From: Rhodoferax sp. | Lineage (GTDB): Bacteria > Pseudomonadota > Gammaproteobacteria > Burkholderiales > Burkholderiaceae_C | DNA length: 6,170 nucleotides | Assembly (NCBI GenBank): GCA_030683195.1 | Contig: JAUXQA010000452.1 | Location: 1-6,170, forward strand | Direction: 5' to 3' | Shown: piece after piece, positions 1 to 4,741 of the stretch | How the letters are laid out: every line of letters begins with the position of its first letter | Numbering within the stretch: the stretch's first letter is position 1 | The notes under the pieces: generated by a model | What the model was told of the DNA's origin: nothing | Databases searched by the model: none | Seen by the model: only the letters and a program-made list of their open reading frames with translations | Program-made: the position numbers and the translations under genes

Positions 1-37
1 GGGCGCTGCGCGCCTCGGAATAGGTGATGATTTTCAT
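1..37 (-). CDS. YefM/Phd-type antitoxin, N-terminal fragment (cut by window edge)
   Basis: Read on the minus strand from the ATG at 37, the 12 visible codons give MKIITYSEARSA, which matches the opening of YefM/Phd (prevent-host-death) antitoxins; these typically begin M-x-x-I-x-Y-S-E-A-R. Members bind and neutralise a RelE/YoeB- or Doc-type toxin and repress their own operon through this N-terminal DNA-binding region. An AAGG ribosome-binding site (44-47) lies six bases before the start, and an inverted-repeat operator with a -10 box lies just upstream. The gene runs out of the window, so its partner toxin and intactness cannot be judged. It is divergent from the tacA remnant. The family call rests on only 12 residues plus the upstream architecture. 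Confidence 0.62.
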   Translation of the reverse strand, partial: MKIITYSEARSA

Positions 38-52
38 GGGATGCCTTATTTA

Positions 53-79
53 ACTTGTACTTGAAGTCGTGCAAGTATA
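53..79 (-). promoter_or_regulatory. Probable autoregulatory operator and -10 box of the YefM-type gene
   Basis: ACTTGTAC (53-60) and GTGCAAGT (69-76) form an 8-bp inverted repeat with one mismatch around an 8-bp centre. On the minus strand TATACT (74-79) is a good -10 hexamer, so a repressor bound here would cover the promoter; no convincing -35 is visible. YefM/Phd antitoxins are known to bind palindromes containing TGTAC-like cores, and one arm carries TTGTAC. The role as operator is inferred from position and symmetry. Confidence 0.5.
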
Positions 80-115
80 GGACGATGGGGGCGCCCTGAT
101 GTGCCTCAACGACAT

Positions 116-149
116 CGGTCACAAGCTTTAAGCAATGACAATGTGACCG
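116..149. repeat. 8-bp perfect inverted repeat at the tacA break
   Basis: CGGTCACA (116-123) and TGTGACCG (142-149) are perfect reverse complements separated by 18 bp. The right arm lies inside the first recognisable tacA codons and the left arm lies where the missing N-terminal codons should be. It may be an old operator, a hairpin at the deletion/rearrangement junction, or chance. No T tract follows, so it is not a terminator. Confidence 0.35.
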
Positions 150-357
150 TGCGGCCAAGTCGCGTGGCAAAAATCGCACTGACTTCATCCTGGACTCTGC
201 CCGTCTGGCAGCAGAAGACACTTTGCTGGACCAAGTGATCATGGCGGTCAGTCCGCAAGCATTTGAGGAGTTTCAGGCCAGGTTGGACCTGCCGCCCAAG
301 GCTAATGCGCATTTTCGCAAAACCATGCAGACCCCCGCCCCGTGGGTACGCGGATGA
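127..357 (+). pseudogene. tacA: TacA-type (DUF1778) antitoxin, N-terminally truncated remnant
   Basis: In the frame of 139-357 the translation begins QCDRAAKSRGKNRTDF, continues through ILDSARLAAEDTLLDQ and ends near APWVRG before TGA (355-357). This is the conserved body of DUF1778 antitoxins: helix D-R-A-A, K-x-R-T-D-F-I-L-D, then A-E-x-x-L-L-D-Q, and a terminal A-P-W. These are ribbon-helix-helix antitoxins of GNAT acetyltransferase toxins. The first 20 or so residues, including the DNA-binding strand, are missing: TGA at 136-138 interrupts the frame after S-F-K-Q and no start codon with a ribosome-binding site is usable. About 70 of the usual 90-95 residues remain. A remnant of the toxin start follows with an ATGA overlap. 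It could be expressed only from an artificial downstream start and would then lack the DNA-binding part. Confidence 0.8.
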
Positions 358-389
358 ATTTGACGGCGCCAGTGCCTTTGAACGCCTGA
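354..389 (+). pseudogene. tacT: TacT-type GNAT acetyltransferase toxin, first 11 codons only
   Basis: The ATG at 354-356 overlaps the tacA stop as ATGA, the usual coupling in tacAT operons. It reads MNLTAPVPLNA and then TGA (387-389). This closely resembles the N-terminus of TacT/GNAT toxins, which commonly open with x-L-T-A-P-x-P-L before a H-D-L/F-x-S-G segment. No acetyl-CoA-binding motif or any later toxin segment is seen in any frame between 387 and 480, so essentially the whole toxin has been deleted and the remainder is a stub. The sequence from 390 to 440 shows no recognisable coding content. The identification rests on a short peptide plus its exact position after a DUF1778 gene. Confidence 0.65.
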
Positions 390-442
390 TTAATTTTTCC
401 ACCACCCTGATTTTGACGGCACATGAGCAGCCCTGCCCTCTT

Positions 443-464
443 CGTGTATAAACACGTATAAACA
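443..464 (+). promoter_or_regulatory. Likely mazEF promoter/operator: tandem TATAAACA and overlapping palindrome
   Basis: TATAAACA occurs twice (447-454 and 457-464) with a spacing of exactly 10 bp, one helical turn. The first copy overlaps a palindrome CGTGT-ATAA-ACACG (443-456). Either TATAAA could serve as a -10 box for mazE, whose start is at 482; no good -35 is present at the right distance. MazE proteins, alone or with MazF, repress their own promoter by binding palindromic sites, so an operator here is a reasonable inference. Confidence 0.45.
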
Positions 465-481
465 TTTTTCAGGGGTCCATC

Positions 482-742
482 ATGGGTGCAATCATCACGG
501 CCAATCAAACCATTCAGGAGTGGGGCAATGGCCTTGCTGTGCGCATCACGGCGCCGGTTGCCAAAGCGGCTCGCTTTACCGTGGGCCTGCCGGTCACGGT
601 TGAAGTGGTGGAAGAAGGCATTTTGCTGCGGGTTGCTGGCCAGCCCAAACTCACCCTGGCACAAAAACTCAAAGCATTCGACCCCGCCATTCACTGCGGC
701 GAAGTCATGGCCAGTGGCACGGTTGGCGCTGAGGTGTTTTGA
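482..742 (+). CDS. mazE: MazE-family antitoxin (AbrB/SpoVT fold)
   Basis: This 86-residue protein should neutralise the MazF-type endoribonuclease encoded immediately downstream and, with it, repress the operon. Residues 9-52 form the swapped-hairpin AbrB DNA-binding domain; the family signature appears as WGNGLAVRIT (14-23), followed by a second beta-hairpin ending EVVEEGILLR. Residues from about 54 (QPKLTLAQKLKAF) form the extended acidic/hydrophobic tail that in MazE wraps the toxin. The usual WGNSLAVRIP here has Gly for Ser. The start is supported by AGGGG (471-475) six bases upstream and by the full domain. The stop TGA shares its last base with the mazF ATG (TGATG), so the two are translationally coupled. 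Length is typical of the family. It appears intact. Confidence 0.9.
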   Translation: MGAIITANQTIQEWGNGLAVRITAPVAKAARFTVGLPVTVEVVEEGILLRVAGQPKLTLAQKLKAFDPAIHCGEVMASGTVGAEVF

Positions 743-1104
743 TGGCCGCCACCAAACACTGGGTACCTGATCGGCGCGACATGATCTGGATTGACTTCAA
801 CCCCCAAGTCGGCACCGAGATGAAAAACGAACACCCCATGCTGGTGCTATCGCCTAAAGCCTTCAACGAGCGCACCGGCATCGTCATCGGCTTGCCCATG
901 ACACACGCCTCCAGCAACGAGACCAACCCCTTCGCCATCAAGTTCACTGACGCCCGAGGTGAGGTTTGTTATGTGCTGACGCACCAACCCAAATCATTCG
1001 ACTGGCGAAAGCGCGGCGCGCGACCCCACCCGTCAAAACAGGCTCCAGCCCCCACATTTGAGGCTGCCCGTGAGTCTCTTAACGACATCATTTCCATCGG
1101 ATAA
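742..1104 (+). CDS. mazF: MazF/PemK-family endoribonuclease toxin
   Basis: This 120-residue protein belongs to the MazF/PemK family of sequence-specific mRNA interferases, which cleave single-stranded RNA at short motifs and arrest growth. Recognisable elements in order are VPDRRDMIWIDFNP (8-20), the strand MLVLSPKAFN (33-42), TGIVIGLPMTHA (45-56, containing the family threonine), NPFAI (62-66) and the C-terminal HQPKSFDWRKRGA (81-93). In canonical MazF an arginine precedes the proline of the R-P-A-L-V-L-S strand; here it is His31, a variant I believe is shared by a subgroup. The ATG at 742 is chosen because it overlaps the mazE stop; a TTG one codon earlier lies inside mazE. The stop TAA (1102-1104) overlaps the inferred start position of the downstream methyltransferase pseudogene. 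The toxin looks intact, and its antitoxin is intact too. Confidence 0.88.
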   Translation: MAATKHWVPDRRDMIWIDFNPQVGTEMKNEHPMLVLSPKAFNERTGIVIGLPMTHASSNETNPFAIKFTDARGEVCYVLTHQPKSFDWRKRGARPHPSKQAPAPTFEAARESLNDIISIG

Positions 1105-3511
1105 GCACGACCCTGTACACCCAACTGCAAACCGCCAAGAGCGAAGAGGACGTCAAAGACGCCTACATCAAAGCCCTGGGCCTCAAGGGCTAAACCAAGG
1201 GCCTGATTGACATTCAAACCAGGGAAATCTGGTTTGAGGCCAAAGACACCGGGCGCCACTCCAGTTACGCCATGTTCACGCAACTGCTGCATTACGTGCA
1301 GGTGGCGTTGAACGCGGGCGAAACCGTGCCGCCGTTCCTTGCGGTCATCGACACCGAAAAAGCCGCTTTGATGAAAAGCACCGACGTGCTGCCATTTCTC
1401 GCCAAGAAAACAGTCAAGTGGGCCAAATCCGCCAGCCAGTACTCGCAGGACGCGCTGGACGAAATATCGGCCCACATTGGCACCCACTTTGTGTCGTTCA
1501 AGATCAAGACGCATGAAGACGAGTTTTTGAGCACGGTCAAAATCGCCATCAAATCCGGCGACATCATCCGCACCCAAATCACCCCCGACAACCTGAAGCA
1601 GGTGTTTGACAAATGGGTCGCCATGGTGGGCCGGGAGATTGTGGGCATCAAGGAAGACGACTACGCCCTGCTGTTTTTCGCGGACATCATGCACGACGGC
1701 ACGGTCTCTACCCACGCCAACCTGCCCGCCGAATTGCTGCACAAAACGGTGCGCCGGTCTTCAGCCTGGCCGGCAAAATGTATGAGCTGGGCAACAAGGA
1801 AGGCTACCGCCAGTTTTGGGCGATCTACCACAAGCCGCCCAAATCAGAGTACCGCGACTACCTGCTGGAACGCCGCGACAGCCTGATTCCGCTGGACGAG
1901 CGCAGCTTCAAGGGCGCCTTTTACACACCGCTGCATGTGGTGGATAAAGCCTATGACAAGCTCACCGAGACCCTGGGCAACAACTGGCAAAAAGACTACA
2001 TCGTGTGGGACATGTGCTGCGGCGTGGGCAACCTGGAGGTCAAGCACAGCAACCCGCGCAACATCTACATGAGCACGCTGGACCAAGCCGACATCGACGT
2101 GATGCGCGCCACCAAGACCTGTGTGGCCGCTCAGCGGTTTCAGTACGACTATTTGAATGACGACATCACCGATGACGGGCGCATTGACTACAGCCTGAGC
2201 AACAAGGTGCCTGCGCCGCTGCGCGCGGCGATCGCGGGGGGTAAGAAGATATTGGTGCTGATCAATCCGCCGTATGCGGAGGCTGGCAATCGTGGCAACA
2301 CCGAAATCAAATTGGGCACAGAGAGTAAATCTGGCGTAGCCACTACAAAAACTGCCAAGAGCATGGTTGACTACGGCTATGCATCCCGTGAATTATTTGC
2401 TCAGTTCTTGGCGCGCATCAGCATCGAAATGCCGACAGCGACTGTCGCCATGTTCAGCACGATGAAATACATCAATGCGCCGAACTTCGAAAAATTCCGG
2501 CAAGCATGGAACGCTCAGTACCAAGGAGGTTTTGTCGTTCATAACCAGGCTTTTGATGGTTTGAGTGGCAAATTTCCTATCGGTTTTTTAATTTGGGAAA
2601 CAGACCAAACCGCGGCGACGAAAACACCGATTACGGAAATATCGGTGGACGTTCTGGACAGAAATGTTCAAGAAATTGGCGAAAAAAGTTTTTACAACTT
2701 GCCAAATTCCCAATTGCTTTCAAACTGGATAGGCCGGCAAAAACCAAACACAAAAGATGCCTTGCCATTGATAAACGCAATTACACCGACGACCAAAACG
2801 GTTGGTGTACGCCGCACCAAGTGGGCGGATGGCGCAATTGGTCACATGCTGTGTGATAGCAATGATTTACAACACGCGGAACAAATGACCGCTGTATTTT
2901 CTTCAGTCCACAGCATGGGGCATGCGGGCGGTTTTTTCATTACCACCGAAAACCTGCTGCAAGCCATCACTATTTTTTCGGTACGAAAGCTCGTACGTCC
3001 AACTTGGCTCAATGACCGCGACCAGTTTCTGCAACCCACCTCGCCACTTTCCGACGAGTTCAAGACCGACTGCCTAGTCTGGACTCTATTCAACCGTGGC
3101 AACCTGACAGCAAGTGCCAACGACCTCGAATGGAACGCCAGAAAGTGGTCGCTGGTCAACCACTTCATCCCCTTCACCGAGGCCGAAGTGGGCGCACCGG
3201 ACAGGTTTGAGTCCGACTTCATAGTGCAGTACCTCGCCGACAAGACCTTGTCCACCGAAGCCCTGGCCGTGCTGGGTGCCGGGCGCGGCTTATGGTAAGC
3301 CTACTTTGCCCACACCGATGTGCGCACCGTGCGTGACGACTACAAACTCAACCGCCCCGATGTCGGCTGGTACCAAGTGCGCAACGCCCTGAAAGCCCGC
3401 AACACCAGCGGCGACACCGCCCCGGTCAACTTCAGCCCCTTTGAAGCCGCCTACCAGCTGCTGACCGACAAGCTGAAACCCCAAGTCTTCAGCTTGGGCT
3501 TTTTGCGCTGA
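1101..3511 (+). pseudogene. Type IIG/Eco57I-like adenine-specific DNA methyltransferase (probable restriction-modification enzyme), broken
   Basis: Joined across its lesions, this reads as one protein of about 803 residues. Near the N-terminus LID(37)-x8-E(46)-A-K(48) resembles a PD-(D/E)xK nuclease core, which would make it a combined restriction and modification enzyme. The S-adenosylmethionine motif DMCCGVGNLE (2009-2038) and the catalytic NPPY motif (2264-2275) identify an N6-adenine methyltransferase; the part after NPPY, notably AT-richer, should contain target recognition. Four lesions are seen. The codon at 1101-1103, where a start is expected, is ATA. A TAA at 1191-1193 interrupts GLKG/TKGL, probably replacing a Tyr codon. 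One base is missing from the A run 1743-1746, moving ELLHK to a new frame at NGAPVFSL. A TAA at 3296-3298 interrupts GLW/AYFAH. The 561-codon open stretch (1613-3298) could at most make a fragment holding both methyltransferase motifs but lacking the nuclease-like part. No specific enzyme or target site is recognised. Confidence 0.85.
3480..3504 (+). terminator. Possible rho-independent terminator inside the methyltransferase 3' end
   Basis: CCCAAG (3480-3485) pairs perfectly with CTTGGG (3493-3498) across a 7-base loop, and CTTTTT (3499-3504) follows. The stem is short (6 bp plus a possible G-U pair) and the hairpin is encoded by the last codons of the pseudogene, just before TGA at 3509-3511. 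Its position at the operon end supports a terminator, though strength is uncertain. Confidence 0.5.
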
Positions 3512-3613
3512 AACGCCAACTCAACTACCCACGCGACATCAGCCACGGTGCGATGGCCGGATAGGGGGCATGCGGCCATGTGTGATGTAGCCGACGCTGG
3601 TCAACAATAAAAA
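3512..3613. other. Intergenic stretch with a 7-bp inverted repeat
   Basis: There is no coding content here that I can support. ATGGCCG (3553-3559) and CGGCCAT (3573-3579) are perfect inverted copies separated by 13 bases with no following T run. The right end turns AT-rich into the brnTA promoter region. Confidence 0.4.
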
Positions 3614-3656
3614 TGTATTAACAAATTGACTGACATCCAAATATTTTGTTAATACA
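3614..3656. promoter_or_regulatory. brnTA operator: 12-bp perfect inverted repeat
   Basis: TGTATTAACAAA (3614-3625) and TTTGTTAATACA (3645-3656) are perfect reverse complements with 19 bp between them, so their centres are 31 bp apart, close to three helical turns. A further partial half-site, ATAACAAAT, lies at 3657-3665 against the brnT start. The right arm covers most of the -10 box and the left arm lies just upstream of the -35. BrnA is a ribbon-helix-helix antitoxin known in Brucella to autorepress brnTA, so this is the likely site of BrnT-BrnA binding; that assignment is inference. Confidence 0.7.
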
Positions 3657-3658
3657 AT
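3630..3658 (+). promoter_or_regulatory. brnTA sigma70-type promoter
   Basis: CTGACA (3630-3635) and TACAAT (3653-3658) each match the consensus hexamers at five of six bases and are 17 bp apart. Transcription would start about 3665-3667, that is at or next to the brnT ATG (3666). An overlapping alternative is TTGACT (3626-3631) with TTAATA (3649-3654), also 17 bp apart, which would leave a leader of only a few more bases. Confidence 0.6.
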
Positions 3659-3665
3659 AACAAAT

Positions 3666-3935
3666 ATGCGCTACGAACACGACCCGAAAAAACTCGCTGA
3701 AAACGTCAACAAACATAAGGTGTGGTTTGAGTTGGTAGACGGTTTTGAATGGGAATCTGCCCAGATCATTGTGGACAGCCGGCAACAGTACGCTGAGACC
3801 CGGTTCCGCGCGACAGGGATGATTGCGCACCGCGTACATGTGTTGGTTTTTTGTTTTCGTGAAACAAAAATCCGCCTGATCAGCTTAAGAAGAGCCAACC
3901 CAAGAGAGGTCAAGAACTATGCAAGAGACCATTAA
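3666..3935 (+). CDS. brnT: BrnT-family ribonuclease toxin
   Basis: This 89-residue protein is a BrnT toxin, a small RelE-like-fold ribonuclease that blocks translation and is neutralised by BrnA. Family features are the opening M-x-Y-E-H-D-P-K-K, the segment NVNKHKVWFE (13-22), the basic strand ETRFRATG (44-51) and the C-terminal signature RLISLRRANPRE (70-81), where family members have I-R-I-I-S-A-R-R-A-x-x-x-E. Length is normal. The ATG is fixed by the family N-terminus, yet no Shine-Dalgarno sequence precedes it (AT-rich ACAATAACAAAT only), which fits a leaderless or nearly leaderless mRNA from the predicted promoter. The last 17 bases overlap brnA. The promoter palindrome indicates autorepression. 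The gene appears intact. Toxin-first order is usual for brnTA. Confidence 0.9.
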   Translation: MRYEHDPKKLAENVNKHKVWFELVDGFEWESAQIIVDSRQQYAETRFRATGMIAHRVHVLVFCFRETKIRLISLRRANPREVKNYARDH

Positions 3936-4263
3936 AACCCGCTCTGGCCGGGTCATCATCATGCCCACCGCAGAGGAAGAAGCCCAGATCAACGCCGGCA
4001 TTGCAGCCGACCCGGACAACCCCGAGTGGACAGACGCTGACTTTGCCCGTGCCCTCCCCGCCCGCGAGTTCTTTTCGCCCGAGGTGTACGCGCAACTTTG
4101 TGCCCTGCGCCAACGTGGCCCCAAAGACAAGCCGCTCAAGGTGCCCACCACGATCCGTTTTGACGCTGACGTGCTCGCAGACCTGAAGGCCAGCGGGAAA
4201 GGCTGGCAAACACGCGTGAATGAGGCCATGCGGGAGTGGGTGCGCAAGCACCCAGCAATTTAA
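3919..4263 (+). CDS. brnA: BrnA-family antitoxin (DUF4415, ribbon-helix-helix)
   Basis: This 114-residue protein is the partner of BrnT. It has the BrnA layout: a linker containing DPDNPEWTDADFARA (31-45), the RGPKDKP turn (66-72), and a C-terminal ribbon-helix-helix DNA-binding domain, VPTTIRFDADVLADLKASG (75-93) plus the helix WQTRVNEAMREWV (96-108). The middle region binds the toxin and the C-terminal domain dimerises and binds the operator. The start overlaps the toxin end by 17 bases and has a strong GAGAGG site (3904-3909) nine bases upstream, so the antitoxin should be translated well even though the toxin has no such site. It ends TAATAG, a double stop, and the stop region runs directly into the first of the two direct repeats. 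It appears intact. Confidence 0.9.
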   Translation: MQETIKTRSGRVIIMPTAEEEAQINAGIAADPDNPEWTDADFARALPAREFFSPEVYAQLCALRQRGPKDKPLKVPTTIRFDADVLADLKASGKGWQTRVNEAMREWVRKHPAI

Positions 4264-4291
4264 TAGCACTCCACCCAATAGATACGCCGGC
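4262..4291. repeat. 30-bp direct repeat, copy 1 (upstream of hicB)
   Basis: It begins AATAGCACTCCACCCAAT and ends ACGCCGGC. It matches 4712-4741 at 27 of 30 positions, offset exactly 450 bp; the three differences are all transitions. It starts within the brnA stop codon and fills most of the gap to the hicB ribosome-binding site. The T-A-G-C start and gcTAGAG-like end recall dispersed intergenic repeats common in Comamonadaceae genomes, but that is memory, not a search result. Confidence 0.8.
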
Positions 4292-4305
4292 CAGGAGTAA
4301 AAATC

Positions 4306-4707
4306 ATGCTGTACCCCGTTTACGTTCACCCTGGCGACACGTCCCACGCTTACGGTGTCGAAGTGCCGGATTTTCCTGGCTGCTTTTCTGCTGCTGATGA
4401 TTTGCAGGACTTACCTCGCATGGTGCAGGAGGCGGTAGAGGTCTGGTGTGACGGTGAGGATATGGATTTACCCGCACCAAGCGGGCTTGATGCACTGGCA
4501 GCAAAACCAGACTACGCAGGAGGCGTATGGATGCTGATTGATCTGGATGTGTCGCGCCTGGACGTGCGCAGCAACCAAAAGCCCATGCGTATCAATATCT
4601 CAATGCCTGCGGGCCTGGTTCACGACATTGACCGGGCAGCGCGCGCCAGTGGCGCCACCCGCAGCGGGTTCCTGGCTCAGGCCGCACGGCGGGCCATGGC
4701 GGTTTGA
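4306..4707 (+). CDS. hicB: Solitary HicB-family antitoxin with ribbon-helix-helix C-terminus
   Basis: This 133-residue protein is a HicB antitoxin, which normally binds the small mRNA-cleaving toxin HicA and represses the hicAB promoter. The N-terminal HicB fold (1-70) shows LYPVYV, the signature VPDFPGCFSAADDLQD (20-35) and an amphipathic helix; LPAPSGLDAL (55-64) and YAGGVWMLIDLDVSRL (70-85) follow. Residues 94-131 (MRINISMPAGLVHDIDR then TRSGFLAQAARRAM) form the ribbon-helix-helix DNA-binding domain. The start is supported by AGGAG (4293-4297) eight bases upstream. No HicA (a double-stranded-RNA-binding-like protein of about 60-80 residues) fits in the 42 bases before or the 33 bases after it, so it is an orphan. 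The gene lies between two 30-bp direct repeats. It could act as a stand-alone regulator or neutralise a HicA encoded elsewhere. Confidence 0.88.
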   Translation: MLYPVYVHPGDTSHAYGVEVPDFPGCFSAADDLQDLPRMVQEAVEVWCDGEDMDLPAPSGLDALAAKPDYAGGVWMLIDLDVSRLDVRSNQKPMRINISMPAGLVHDIDRAARASGATRSGFLAQAARRAMAV

Positions 4708-4711
4708 TTTA

Positions 4712-4741
4712 AATAGCACCCCACCCAATAAACACGCCGGC
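4712..4741. repeat. 30-bp direct repeat, copy 2 (downstream of hicB, into ftsH stop)
   Basis: It begins AATAGCACCCCACCCAAT and ends ACGCCGGC, matching the copy at 4262-4291 at 27 of 30 positions. It lies four bases after the hicB stop codon, and its last base is the final base of the ftsH stop codon (TAG on the minus strand, 4743-4741). Similarity continues weakly for a few bases (TAGAG against CAGGAG). Confidence 0.8.

Noticed and set aside
263..451. Small plus-strand open frame across the tacA remnant
   Set aside because: Out of frame with the DUF1778 homology and spanning two gene remnants; no family resemblance.
969..1742. 257-codon minus-strand open frame opposite mazF and the methyltransferase
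   Set aside because: Low-complexity, valine/glycine-rich shadow; the plus strand has clear family motifs there.
1740..1750. Programmed -1 frameshift in the methyltransferase
   Set aside because: CAC-AAA-ACG is not a good slippery heptamer, and in-frame stops elsewhere in the same gene argue for decay.
1272..1886. Independent 204-codon gene starting at ATG 1272
   Set aside because: Homology-like coding sequence continues upstream through the TAA at 1191, and the C-terminal part after 1746 is out-of-frame sequence; it is a piece of the pseudogene.
4262..4741. Integron gene cassette with attC sites around hicB
   Set aside because: The repeats lack the paired inverse-core/core sequences and long stem expected of attC, and no integrase is present.
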